64,000 nt of DNA from an uncultured Acidimicrobiales bacterium (GTDB taxonomy: Bacteria > Actinomycetota > Acidimicrobiia > Acidimicrobiales > SZUA-35), in contig CAKZXA010000042.1 of assembly GCA_937922045.1 (NCBI GenBank), positions 1 through 64,000 on the forward strand. The letters run 5' to 3'. Below the pieces are notes generated by a model. It saw only the letters and a program-made list of their open reading frames with translations. It did no database searches and was not told where the DNA came from. Of this stretch, positions 17,832 through 26,457 are shown piece by piece (position 1 is the stretch's first letter; every line of letters starts with the position of its first letter). The translations under genes were made by a program, and so were the position numbers.

Positions 17832-18854
17832 ATGAAGGTGCGCAAAAGTCGTCGGCTAGGACGCGTAGGTGGACGTGACACCGCCACGGCACCGTCTCGA
17901 GATTCTCGGTTCATCGGAATTGATGTGGGTGGGACCAAGATCCTCGGCATCGTAACCGACGGCGTCACGGCCAATGTGATCACATCGGAGCGCATGCCGA
18001 CGCCGAAAGATCCCGATAAGTTCGCGGATGGCATCCTGGCCGTCGTCGAGACCCTACTCGCACGGGAACCAGGGGTGAAAGGTATTGGTGTTGGTGTCCC
18101 CGGTCTCGTCGACTATAACGGGGTCCTCCACTACGGCCCGAACGTTCAGGGGGTCCTCGGTCTCGACATCGCTGGCGACCTCAGCGAACGATTCGCTCTT
18201 CCAGCGGTGGCCGAGAACGACGGCTATCTCACCGCCCTAACCGAGCATCGCCTGGGCGCAGCTCGCGGTCATGATCACGCCATCATCGTGACCCAAGGAA
18301 CCGGTATCGGCGGCGGTCTCGTCGTGGGTGGACAGGTGCTACGGGGAGCCAACGGCTTCGCCGGTGAGCCAGGCCATATGCTCGTCAATCGATTCGGTCA
18401 CGTGTGCGCCTGCGGCCAACGCGGATGTTGGGAATCGGTCTCTTCTGGCGCTGGTTTGGCCAACATCGCTCGGGAGCTTGTGGAGGAAGGTCGGGGGCAG
18501 GGAATCCTGGCAGCCGCAGGTGGGGACCCGACCAAGATACGCGGTGAGCACGTATCGTCGGCCAACGACGCTGGTGACGCCGATGGCCAGGAAGTGCTCG
18601 ATCGATTCTCTTGGTGGGTAGCCCAGGGCATCGCCAGCCTGATCGCCTTGCTCGATCCCAGCATCGTCGTACTCGGCGGTGGCCTCTCAGCTATCAGCGA
18701 GGGCTTCATCAGCGCGGTGGCAAGTCAGGTCCCCGAAGCCGTGGTTGGCGGTGAGTACCGCCCTGCCGTTCCGATTGCGGCCGCTGAGTTTGGTGCCGAA
18801 GCCGGCGCTGTTGGCGCCGCCCTCAGGGCACGCGACTATGTCATCAACGGCTGA
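17832..18854 (+). CDS. glk: ROK-family glucokinase
   Basis: ATP-dependent glucose phosphorylation. 340 residues including a basic N-terminal extension of about 28. The phosphate-binding motif FIGIDVGGTKILG opens the fold. VAENDGYLTALTEHRLGAARG includes the catalytic Asp in END, and GEPGHMLV plus the zinc motif CACGQRGCWE identify a genuine ROK kinase. The C-terminal VVLGGGLS motif completes it. It resembles the GlkA-type glucokinases of actinobacteria. Other ROK sugars cannot be excluded. Confidence 0.87.
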   Translation: MKVRKSRRLGRVGGRDTATAPSRDSRFIGIDVGGTKILGIVTDGVTANVITSERMPTPKDPDKFADGILAVVETLLAREPGVKGIGVGVPGLVDYNGVLHYGPNVQGVLGLDIAGDLSERFALPAVAENDGYLTALTEHRLGAARGHDHAIIVTQGTGIGGGLVVGGQVLRGANGFAGEPGHMLVNRFGHVCACGQRGCWESVSSGAGLANIARELVEEGRGQGILAAAGGDPTKIRGEHVSSANDAGDADGQEVLDRFSWWVAQGIASLIALLDPSIVVLGGGLSAISEGFISAVASQVPEAVVGGEYRPAVPIAAAEFGAEAGAVGAALRARDYVING

Positions 18855-18878
18855 AGGATCCATCCAGCCTGCGTCGGC

Positions 18879-19469
18879 TTATCCCCGAAGGCCGTCGAGG
18901 CAGAACCGGACGGCCAGGTCGACGAGTTCGTCAGCGTCGACCGTTTCATCCTGATGGAAGGTACGCCCCAGCTCGTCGGTGACACCATGCACCGCTGTGG
19001 CCAGGACCGTGGCCGATCCGGGATGAATCTGGCCCGCATCGATGGCTTTCTGGATGATGGCCGCAGTGTCGGCCACGATAATGTCTCGCCCCCGCAGCAG
19101 GGCGGTTGAGAAGGGTTCCTCCGACCAGCCGAAGCTGGTAATACGCAGAATGTCGGGGTTGGCCGCAGACCAATGCAGGGAGGACCGAATGCCAGCCTCG
19201 AGCATGTCGAGAGGAGTCTCGCAGCCGGCGAGAGCCTGCCCCTGGGTGGTGCGCAGCTCATGGAGAGCGTCGCGCAAGATCTCGCGGAGCAGCGCTTCCT
19301 TAGAATCGAAGTACCAATAGAACACGCCCTTGCCCACACCGACACCGTCGACGATGTCAGACACCGACGTTGGATGATAGCCAGCGTCGGCGAAGGCTCG
19401 GGCAGCATAGAAAATGAGGGCCTGGCGGCGTTCCTTGCCCCGTTCGGTCAAACGGCGTTCCTCAGTCAT
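18879..19469 (-). CDS. TetR-family transcriptional regulator
   Basis: 196 residues. N-terminal helix-turn-helix: ERRQALIFYAARAFADAGYHPTSVSDI, then GVGKGVFYWYFDSKEALLREIL, the canonical TetR recognition region. The ligand-binding C-terminal domain is divergent. Transcribed 12 bases after glpK on the same strand, so it is likely cotranscribed with the kinase and could regulate it or a linked pathway. Ligand unknown. Confidence 0.88.
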   Translation of the reverse strand: MTEERRLTERGKERRQALIFYAARAFADAGYHPTSVSDIVDGVGVGKGVFYWYFDSKEALLREILRDALHELRTTQGQALAGCETPLDMLEAGIRSSLHWSAANPDILRITSFGWSEEPFSTALLRGRDIIVADTAAIIQKAIDAGQIHPGSATVLATAVHGVTDELGRTFHQDETVDADELVDLAVRFCLDGLRG

Positions 19470-19481
19470 CAGGTGGGTGGC

Positions 19482-20960
19482 TCAGCTCGTGGCCCAGCCC
19501 CGCGAGCGATCGACGGCAAGTTTCCAACGCTCATACAAAGTGTCTGCCTGGGTGCGGTCGGCCGTTGGTTGCACGGTCGCGTCTGCCCGCCAGCGGTCGG
19601 CGACGTCGGTCGGCGAGTTCCAGATCGATTCGGCGATACCAGCGAGATACGCAGCGCCGAGAGCGGTCGACTCTTGGCTGGAGGGTCGAGTGACCGGGAC
19701 GCCGAGCTGATCGGCCTGCAAGTGCAGCAAAAGCTCCATCGCCGAGGCGCCGCCGTCGACCCGAAGCTCTGCCGGCGGTTGCCCCGACCCAGCGGCCATG
19801 GCTTCCACCACGTCTCTGGTTTGGTAAGCCATAGCTTCAACGACGGCCCGAGCCATCTCGGCCCGGCCGGTTCCCCGGGTTAGACCAACAATGGTTCCCC
19901 GGGCGTAGGGATCCCACCAGGGGCTCCCCAGGCCGGTGAAGGCCGGTACAAGGTAGACATCGCCGGTCGACTCGACCGATGCAGCCAATGGCCCGACCTC
20001 AGCGGCCTCCTCGATAATGCCGAGACCGTCACGAAGCCATTGGATAGCAGCGCCGGTAACGAAGATGGCGCCTTCATAGGCATAGGTCATCGGGCCGTTC
20101 TCTTCGAGCTGCCAACCGATGGTGGTCAGCAGACCTTCAACCGGTTCAGGGCAGGTCGTGCCAACGTTCATGAGCAGAAAGCTTCCGGTGCCGTAGGTGT
20201 TCTTTGTCATGCCCGGTTCGAAACAAGCCTGGCCGAACAGCGCCGCCTGCTGATCGCCGGCGACCCCCGAAATCGGTATGCCGGCACCGAGAGCTGTGGT
20301 ATCGGCGGTGAGGCCGAAGCGGCCACTCGAAGGGCGGACCTCAGCCAGCGCCTCGATTGGCACACCGAGCATCGAGCACAGCTCCTCGGACCACTGCCCA
20401 CGGCGAATGTCGTAGAGCATGGTGCGAGAGGCGTTTGATGGTTCGGTGGCATGCACGGCGCCGTCGGTCAACTTCCACATCAGCCAGGTGTCGATCGTTC
20501 CCAAGGCGAGGTGCTCGTCGGCGACGACCCCGCCTTCGTTCAACATCCACGCGAATTTGGTTCCCGAGAAGTAAGGATCGAGGACGAGCCCGGATTGGGA
20601 CCGAACGAGATCGAGATGCCCAGCCTCGGTCAGCTGTTCGCAAAACTCGGCGGTCCGTCTGTCTTGCCAGACGATGCCTCGGTGGCGGGGCTCTCCATCT
20701 CGACGATCCCAGGCCGCAACCGTTTCCCGCTGGTTGGTAATACCGATAGCGGCGACAGGTTCGTCGACAACGTCCATCAGATCTGCAATGACGGACTGGA
20801 TAGCTTCCCAGATCTCGGTGAGATCATGCTCTACCCAGCCTGGCTGAGGGAAGAACTGGGTGAACTCCTGATAGCGGAAATCACGTATGGTGCCCGCCTC
20901 ATCGACGGCAAGAGCTCGGACCCCAGTTGTGCCCGCATCGAGCGATACAACGATACTCAT
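19482..20960 (-). CDS. glpK: Glycerol kinase
   Basis: ATP-dependent phosphorylation of glycerol, FGGY carbohydrate kinase family. 492 residues, close to the family's usual ~500. Visible blocks are SLDAGTTGVRALAVDE (phosphate 1), ITNQRETVAAWDR, IVWQDRRT with the Arg-Arg-Thr of glycerol kinases, GVAGDQQAALFGQ, and the C-terminal LRVDGGASAMELLLHLQADQLGVPV. ATG 20960 is preferred over GTG 20969 because homologues begin at this point. Together with phosphofructokinase it forms a divergent pair. FGGY relatives with other substrates (xylulose) are less likely given INQRE/WQDRRT. Confidence 0.88.
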   Translation of the reverse strand: MSIVVSLDAGTTGVRALAVDEAGTIRDFRYQEFTQFFPQPGWVEHDLTEIWEAIQSVIADLMDVVDEPVAAIGITNQRETVAAWDRRDGEPRHRGIVWQDRRTAEFCEQLTEAGHLDLVRSQSGLVLDPYFSGTKFAWMLNEGGVVADEHLALGTIDTWLMWKLTDGAVHATEPSNASRTMLYDIRRGQWSEELCSMLGVPIEALAEVRPSSGRFGLTADTTALGAGIPISGVAGDQQAALFGQACFEPGMTKNTYGTGSFLLMNVGTTCPEPVEGLLTTIGWQLEENGPMTYAYEGAIFVTGAAIQWLRDGLGIIEEAAEVGPLAASVESTGDVYLVPAFTGLGSPWWDPYARGTIVGLTRGTGRAEMARAVVEAMAYQTRDVVEAMAAGSGQPPAELRVDGGASAMELLLHLQADQLGVPVTRPSSQESTALGAAYLAGIAESIWNSPTDVADRWRADATVQPTADRTQADTLYERWKLAVDRSRGWATS

Positions 20961-21034
20961 GCAATGCACTCTACTGTCTCGACTGTCTCGCTCTTGCTGT
21001 CCCCGTCGCTCGCTCTTGCCTGTAGTCTTGGCTC
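20961..21034 (+). promoter_or_regulatory. Divergent glpK/pfkA control region with short direct repeats and leaderless -10
   Basis: CTGTCTCG occurs twice in tandem (near 20974-20990) and TCGCTCTTG occurs twice (near 20988 and 21008), giving paired direct repeats in only 74 bases. TGTAGTCT, an extended -10, ends seven bases before the pfkA GTG, so pfkA is probably leaderless. The repeats could be a regulator site; no regulator is identified. Confidence 0.4.
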
Positions 21035-22063
21035 GTGCGACTAGGTGTACTCACAGGTGGTGGTGACTGTCCGGGACTCAACGCAGTCATCCGTGCGGTT
21101 GTTCGTAAGGCGAAGCGTCATTACGGCGACGAGGTGCTCGGTTTTCATGACGGGTATCGAGGCCTGCTTGAGAACGACTTCGAGCTACTCGACGTCAATC
21201 GGCTTCAGCACACGCTGCCTCTTGGTGGAACCATCCTCGGCACGAGCCGGGTCAACCCCTTCAAGCTGACCGACGGCGTGGCCACGGTTCTCGAAACCGT
21301 CAAAGCCAACGAACTCGACGGCCTGATCGCCATTGGGGGAGAGGGCACCCTGTCGTGTAGCCACGCACTCTTCGAGCGCGGCCTCAAGGTAGTAGGCGTC
21401 CCGAAAACAATCGACAACGACATCGGGGCCACCGAACGAACCTTTGGTTTCGACACGGCAGTGTCGATCGCAACCGAGGCAATCGACCGGCTGAGAACGA
21501 CAGCCGAGAGCCACAACCGCATCATGGTGGTTGAAGTAATGGGTCGTCATGTTGGCCACATCGCCACGTGGGCTGGGCTGGCCGGGGGAGCCACTCGCAC
21601 CCTCATCCCGGAGGAGCCATTCGACATCGCCGAGGTCTGCGAAAGCTTGGCCCGACGACACGAGGGTGGCCGTTACGCGTCGGTGGTGGTGGTTGCCGAA
21701 GGGGCAAAGCCGGTTGAAGGCAGCATGGAGATTCCGGTCGAGACATTCGACGATTTCGGCCACGTGCGGTTGGGTGGCATCAGCTATCACATCGCGGCCG
21801 AGATTGAGAAGCGAACCGGCTACGAAACTCGTGTCACCGTGCTTGGCCACGTCCAGCGCGGCGGCACGCCGACCGCTTTCGACCGGGTGCTGTCAACCCG
21901 ATTCGGCATAGCGGCGATAGATGCCGTTCACGACGAGAATTGGGGTGACATGGTCGCTTTGGTGAACGATCGGATCGTCGTCGTTCCGCTGGCCGACGCG
22001 GTGGCTGATCTCAAGCATGTTTCTCCTGAGCTGTGGGATACCGCTCGCCAGTTCTTCGCCTGA
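21035..22063 (+). CDS. pfkA: 6-phosphofructokinase (PfkA family, predicted ATP-dependent)
   Basis: Phosphorylates fructose 6-phosphate at the committing step of glycolysis. 342 residues. The N-terminal GVLTGGGDCPGLNAVIR, the catalytic PKTIDNDI, MGRHVGHIA and the fructose-6-phosphate-binding LGHVQRGG are intact. In the phosphate-donor signature the motif is GGEGT, i.e. Gly at the position where PPi-dependent enzymes have Asp, with Lys in PKTIDND. This Gly/Lys combination occurs in ATP-dependent actinobacterial enzymes, so ATP rather than pyrophosphate is predicted. GTG start. Ends tail to tail with the lipoprotein gene. Confidence 0.9.
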   Translation: MRLGVLTGGGDCPGLNAVIRAVVRKAKRHYGDEVLGFHDGYRGLLENDFELLDVNRLQHTLPLGGTILGTSRVNPFKLTDGVATVLETVKANELDGLIAIGGEGTLSCSHALFERGLKVVGVPKTIDNDIGATERTFGFDTAVSIATEAIDRLRTTAESHNRIMVVEVMGRHVGHIATWAGLAGGATRTLIPEEPFDIAEVCESLARRHEGGRYASVVVVAEGAKPVEGSMEIPVETFDDFGHVRLGGISYHIAAEIEKRTGYETRVTVLGHVQRGGTPTAFDRVLSTRFGIAAIDAVHDENWGDMVALVNDRIVVVPLADAVADLKHVSPELWDTARQFFA

Positions 22064-22081
22064 GGGGTTCCTCGGTGGGCT

Positions 22082-22834
22082 CTAACCGTCGGTCGGTTCA
22101 GACGTGGCGGAAGAGGAGTTGAGCTGCTCTTCTCGCATCTCTGTTCCCGTCTTGCAGCCATCGAAATGCACCGGCATGATCGGCCCGTCGATCGGGGTGA
22201 CCGAAAGGTCGGTCACGGTGATCGGCTCGGCGTCGTCAGCTGCACTGTCGAACAACTCGATGCCCGTTACCTCGACCGCCCCAGCATCGCTGGCGCCGTC
22301 GAGTTCGAGAGGCAGGCCCACCATGGTGCAGGCGATCTGGCCGGCGATGAGGCGGGCCAGCTCGGCATCATCAATCGCCAGCTGACGGAACCCAACCTCG
22401 GGATTGAGCAAAATTGGGTAAACCAGCGTCTCTCGGTCGATCTCCAAGGGTGAAGGGTTCAGCCCATCGGATAGCTCGGTTCCCAACCGATTATCGAACA
22501 GGGCCGCCTCATCATCCAGCGGCGGTTTGGCGATGGCCTCTAAGACATCGCCGACATTGGGCCGCTGGGAGAAAGGTCGTTCAACCTTCTCGAGGCTCCC
22601 ATCGGCCACGAAATAGAGCTCGATGGTTCTGACCTGGTCGTCCTCATCGGGAACCGCTGATGTTGTTGTTGTCGTTGCTGCGAAAATTTCCGGGTAGTCC
22701 TCAGCGACGAGGTTTTCCACCTGGTCGCTGACCGGTAGCGAGCATGCGGCCGCAACGGCGGCGAAGGCGACCAGTGCGCAAAGTGTTCGCGTCCGGCGGG
22801 AGAAGGTGCCCGGATGTGTTGGGAGCAAGCTCAT
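22082..22834 (-). CDS. Lipoprotein with GerMN domain, short LpqB-like partner of the two-component system
   Basis: 250 residues. A basic N-terminus and hydrophobic stretch end in a lipobox (VAAAC, Cys31), so the protein is lipid-anchored outside the membrane. A Thr-rich linker follows. Then a GerMN-type domain begins at TIELYFVADGSLEKVERPF. It overlaps the kinase gene by four bases (ATGA), in the order regulator-kinase-lipoprotein found in mtrA-mtrB-lpqB. Mycobacterial LpqB is far longer, with a beta-propeller; here only the GerMN part is present. Confidence 0.75.
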   Translation of the reverse strand: MSLLPTHPGTFSRRTRTLCALVAFAAVAAACSLPVSDQVENLVAEDYPEIFAATTTTTSAVPDEDDQVRTIELYFVADGSLEKVERPFSQRPNVGDVLEAIAKPPLDDEAALFDNRLGTELSDGLNPSPLEIDRETLVYPILLNPEVGFRQLAIDDAELARLIAGQIACTMVGLPLELDGASDAGAVEVTGIELFDSAADDAEPITVTDLSVTPIDGPIMPVHFDGCKTGTEMREEQLNSSSATSEPTDG

Positions 22835-24282
22835 ATCGCCATCTCCTCATCCGCGTCGTCATCTTCGCCTTCGGGCAGTTCGATGACAAAGCGGGCGCCC
22901 TGACGGCCGTCGAGGCGATCGGTAACCCAAACCCGACCATCGTGGAGGCGGACGTGTTCGGCGACGAGCGATAGGCCGAGCCCGACGCCTGAGTCTGAGG
23001 AGCGTCGCCCCGCATCACTGCTGATGCGGCTGAAGCGGTCAAAGATTTTGGTGCGTTCGGACTCCGGCACACCGGGTCCTTCATCTTCCACCGTGATTTG
23101 CACCACGTCACCGATGCGTTTGAACGTGATCTCCGTCGCCCCGCCGCCATATTTGTTTGCATTGGTGATCAGGTTGGTGATCACCTGGGCCAGCCGTCGT
23201 TTGTCGGCGGTGACCCTGAGATCACGATTTCGTTCCGAGTGTTCGAGCCTGATCTGAGGGCTGTGAGACTGGGTGATGACGTTGATAAGAAACTCCCCCA
23301 AGCCGAAGGTGCTCAGCTGAAGCTGAACAGCGCCTGCATCCATGCGCGAGATCTCAAGCAGGTCTTCAACGAGTCGCTCGAAACGGGTGAGATCGTCGCG
23401 GAGTAGGTGAACGGCACGCTGGGCAACTTCAGGCAAGGACACGATACGCCGCTCAAGCACCTCCAGAGAGGCGGTAAGCGTCATGAGGGGCGAGCGGAGT
23501 TCGTGACTGACATCGGACGCGAATCGCTCATCCCGCTCGATACGGGCCCCTAGAGCGTCGACCATGCCGTTGAACGATTGACTGAGCACAGCGAGATCGG
23601 GGTCGACTTGAAGATCGAGCCGGGTCTTGAAGTCTCCGGCTGCAATGGCCTGCGCTGCTCCCGAGATTCTGGTCACAGGGGCCAGAGCTCGGCGGGCTGA
23701 GTAGTAGCCGAGACCAGCACCGGCCAGACTGGCCGCGGCTGCCGCCGCAAGCAGGATGCGCAGAAGGTCGTTGAGGGTGCTCTCAAGATCGGCAAGGCCA
23801 CGGATTTCGTAGTATTCGGCGCCGAAATCTGCCAGCCCTACGCCTACCGCGTAGAAGGTCTCGATTTCCTGTTCATCGTTCATCTGCCGATACCGAAACT
23901 CGGCGATCTCGTTGGCGCCAACGACGGTGCGGAGATCGTCTGGGATCTCGTCGCGGCTCAAGGTGCCGTGCGACTCGCCGCTAGGTGAAACCAGCAGCGG
24001 GATACTGCCGTTGGAACGTCGGGAACCCTCGACAGCCTCACCATATTTGGTACGCCGAACCTCGGCGTCACTATCGGCGGGGAGGGCGGCCAGCTTGCGG
24101 CGAACCTCGCGGGCGTTGCTAACGAAGAGACTGCGAGCGCTGGATTCTTCCTCGGTGAGAAGGCGGGTACGAGTGGTCGCATAGCTCGTCACAACCACGA
24201 TGGCCGACAGTAGGAGCGCGCCAACCATGTAGGCGAACGTGACCCGTGCGAGTAGGCCCCGCCACCATTGCCCTTTTGGCAT
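22831..24282 (-). CDS. Sensor histidine kinase (MtrB-like)
   Basis: 483 residues. An N-terminal membrane helix (about residues 10-32), an extracytoplasmic sensor region, a second helix near 165-195, a HAMP linker (ALAPVTRISGAAQAIAAGDFKTRL), the dimerisation/phospho-acceptor helix FASDVSHELRSPLMTL (His in SHELRSP) and an HATPase domain with NANKYGGG, EDEGPGVPE and GVGLGLSLV. It follows its regulator by three bases and overlaps the lipoprotein gene. In relatives MtrB senses cell-wall or osmotic state and controls division genes; the stimulus here is unknown. Confidence 0.88.
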   Translation of the reverse strand: MPKGQWWRGLLARVTFAYMVGALLLSAIVVVTSYATTRTRLLTEEESSARSLFVSNAREVRRKLAALPADSDAEVRRTKYGEAVEGSRRSNGSIPLLVSPSGESHGTLSRDEIPDDLRTVVGANEIAEFRYRQMNDEQEIETFYAVGVGLADFGAEYYEIRGLADLESTLNDLLRILLAAAAAASLAGAGLGYYSARRALAPVTRISGAAQAIAAGDFKTRLDLQVDPDLAVLSQSFNGMVDALGARIERDERFASDVSHELRSPLMTLTASLEVLERRIVSLPEVAQRAVHLLRDDLTRFERLVEDLLEISRMDAGAVQLQLSTFGLGEFLINVITQSHSPQIRLEHSERNRDLRVTADKRRLAQVITNLITNANKYGGGATEITFKRIGDVVQITVEDEGPGVPESERTKIFDRFSRISSDAGRRSSDSGVGLGLSLVAEHVRLHDGRVWVTDRLDGRQGARFVIELPEGEDDDADEEMAI

Positions 24283-24285
24283 CGA

Positions 24286-24969
24286 CTAGGGCTGGAGCTT
24301 GTATCCGAGTCCGCGGGAGGTTACTACATAGCGTGGGCTGGCCGGGTCGTCTTCGACCTTCGTCCGCAGCCGTCGAACGTGAACGTCGACCAAGCGACCG
24401 TCGCCGAAGTAGTCGTAGCCCCACACCCGTTCGAGGAGCACCTCGCGGCTGAATACCTTTCCAGGTTGCGACGCCAACTCGACCAGCAGCTTGAACTCAG
24501 TCTTGGTGAGATGAAGCTCCTCACCGTTCTTCAGAACTAGCCCTTCCTCCGGGCTTATCTCAAGCTCGCCGACGCCGATGCGCTCCAGGTCGCCTGGCTC
24601 TGAGCTTCGGGCTCGCCGTAGCATGGCTCGGATTCGGGCCGAGAGTTCTTTAGGGGCAAAGGGTTTCGTGAGGTAGTCGTCTGCGCCGGCTTCAAGTCCG
24701 GCGACAACATCGTGGGTGTCAGCTCGGGCGGTGACCATGATGATGGGCACATCGCTGGCCCGGCGGATCGAACGGCAAACCTCGAATCCATCGATCCCGG
24801 GCAGCATGATGTCGATGAGGACGACGTCGGCCGGGTCGGTCGAAAACGAATCGAGCGCAACCTCACCATTGGCCGCCTCGGTGACATCCCATCCCTCTTC
24901 TTCCAATGCCATGGTGACAGCCTGTCGGATTCGCTCATCGTCCTCGACAGTAAGAATTCGTGTTCCCAC
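24286..24969 (-). CDS. OmpR-family response regulator (MtrA-like)
   Basis: 227 residues. The receiver domain has the acidic pair VEDDER, phospho-acceptor Asp in VVLIDIMLPGIDG (near residue 53), Thr/Ala in VTARA and Lys in LTKPFAPKEL. The C-terminal winged helix shows LTKTEFKLLVELAS, VFSREVLLERVWGYDYFGDGRLVDVHVRRLRTKV and RGLGYKL. The strong resemblance to MtrA and the conserved mtrA-mtrB-lpqB order support the call. First gene of the three-gene minus-strand operon; a 166-base spacer lies upstream. Confidence 0.87.
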   Translation of the reverse strand: MGTRILTVEDDERIRQAVTMALEEEGWDVTEAANGEVALDSFSTDPADVVLIDIMLPGIDGFEVCRSIRRASDVPIIMVTARADTHDVVAGLEAGADDYLTKPFAPKELSARIRAMLRRARSSEPGDLERIGVGELEISPEEGLVLKNGEELHLTKTEFKLLVELASQPGKVFSREVLLERVWGYDYFGDGRLVDVHVRRLRTKVEDDPASPRYVVTSRGLGYKLQP

Positions 24970-25135
24970 AGTTACCCCTGGGCTCGGATGGAGATCGATT
25001 GTTCCATCATGGTAGTTGCTACGAACAAGTCGCCAGTGACGACCTGCACTATTGGAGCCACTCTATAGTGGCCACGTCCGGGCCTGAAACACTGGTTTGC
25101 AGACCTGTTCGGGGCACCCCTTGGCTCTCCTCACG
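24970..25135 (-). promoter_or_regulatory. Promoter region of the MtrA-like operon with an inverted repeat
   Basis: GCCACT-CTAT-AGTGGC, a 6-base inverted repeat with 4-base spacer, lies at 25057-25072. On the minus strand its centre contains TATAGA, a possible -10 box. It could be an operator for the response regulator or a weak terminator for the upstream phosphatase gene. No clear -35 is visible. Confidence 0.35.
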
Positions 25136-25954
25136 CTAGCCGCTGTTGTCGGCCAACTGAAGTACCTCCAGAAGGGACGCCATGATTGCGGGTGTGGCCA
25201 CGATCAGCGACTCCGGACCGGGATCGGTCTGATGGAGGCCAGAGGAAGAGGCGCCTGCCTCTTCGGCGATAAGCAATCCAGCCGCATAGTCCCAACGGTT
25301 CAGCCCGTCTTCGTAGTAGGCATCGACGCGGCCAGCAGCGACCGAGCACAGATCGAGAGCGGCCGAGCCGAACCGGCGGATGTCTCGGATCTGGCCGAGC
25401 AGCTGAGCGACGGTGGCCGCTTGGCTTGCACGCCGCTCGGCGTGGTAACTGAAACCGGTGGCGATAAGGGCTAGAGCTAGATCGTCTGTTTCTGTAACGG
25501 CTAGAGCCGACTCGTTGAGGAAGGCGCCGCCTCCGAGCGTCGCCGTGAACATTTCGTCGGTCGAGGGGTTGTAGACCGCGCCGGCGACTACGACATCGTG
25601 GTAGGCGACAGCGACCGACACCGAGAAGGCGGGCAGCCCGTAGACAAAGTTGGTGGTGCCGTCGATCGGATCGACGTGCCAGTCGTAGCCCGAAGTCCCC
25701 GTTCGGTTGGCACCTTCCTCGCCCATGATTCCATCGTTGGGGCGGTCGGCCGACAATCCCTCCACGATGAGTTCCTCAGCCCGCTGATCAGCGATGGTCA
25801 CCGGGTCGGTCGGCGAAGACTTTGTTACCGCGGTCTGGGGTGCTGTAGTGCCAAGGGCGAGAATTTCTCGACCGGCCTGTCGACATAGATCGACGGCAAC
25901 AGCGAGGAGAACGGCGGGGTCGTCAGGGCCGGGGGCGATGGATGCGGTGGTCAT
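25136..25954 (-). CDS. Inositol monophosphatase family protein
   Basis: 272 residues. Lithium-sensitive phosphatase fold: GEEGANRTG gives the first metal ligand Glu, HVDPIDGTTNFVYGLP is the metal-binding DPIDGTT, and RRFGSAALDLCSVAAGRVDAYYE plus WDYAAGLLIAEEAG give the C-terminal WD motif. Members dephosphorylate inositol-1-phosphate, histidinol phosphate or similar. With PimB-like genes present, a phosphatidylinositol precursor role is attractive but not shown. Its ATG overlaps the stop of the preceding membrane-protein gene by four bases. Confidence 0.85.
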   Translation of the reverse strand: MTTASIAPGPDDPAVLLAVAVDLCRQAGREILALGTTAPQTAVTKSSPTDPVTIADQRAEELIVEGLSADRPNDGIMGEEGANRTGTSGYDWHVDPIDGTTNFVYGLPAFSVSVAVAYHDVVVAGAVYNPSTDEMFTATLGGGAFLNESALAVTETDDLALALIATGFSYHAERRASQAATVAQLLGQIRDIRRFGSAALDLCSVAAGRVDAYYEDGLNRWDYAAGLLIAEEAGASSSGLHQTDPGPESLIVATPAIMASLLEVLQLADNSG

Positions 25955-26313
25955 GAAGAGTTAGCCTCGCCAGCTTCGGGATGGTGTACGGCTTTCCACT
26001 CGGCCATGGCCTGAAGCGTGAGATTCGAAAGGATGCCAACACCGACGGCGCCGACGACGGCACCGATCAGGCCACCGATCGCGGCCCAGAGCTGAGAACC
26101 ACCGAGCAGCTCACCGACTCCATAGCCGATGAGTGCGCTAAGCAAGCCGCCAGCGAGCGTCAGGCCGAAGCCGAGTAGACGGGCCCGCGTGGGCGGTGAG
26201 GCGACGGCAGGACTGGGCGCGTTCAGGTCTTGGAACGGGGTGATTTTGGCGTTGGCCGCAGCGACCTCGATCTCGGCGGAGATGGAGGCGTCGGCATCGG
26301 GTTCGGTTCCCAC
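25951..26313 (-). CDS. Small membrane protein with glycine-zipper helices
   Basis: 120 residues. Acidic, disordered N-terminus of about 40 residues, then two glycine-rich membrane segments (about residues 46-66 and 72-97) with GxxxG spacing, and a short polar tail. It overlaps the phosphatase start and is probably translationally coupled to it. No family recognised; two GxxxG helices suggest oligomerisation in the membrane. Confidence 0.65.
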   Translation of the reverse strand: MGTEPDADASISAEIEVAAANAKITPFQDLNAPSPAVASPPTRARLLGFGLTLAGGLLSALIGYGVGELLGGSQLWAAIGGLIGAVVGAVGVGILSNLTLQAMAEWKAVHHPEAGEANSS

Positions 26314-26457
26314 AGCTCCCAGGGTATCTGCCAGGTCTGACCGGCCGATCGCTCGGGGTGTTGGCGTGGCGGTTCGACTACATTAGGACTTGTCAGGTCC
26401 GAGCTGGTTGCATCATCTGCGTAACCCCGGGCACGAGCGAGATCGGGAGGTAGCCGA

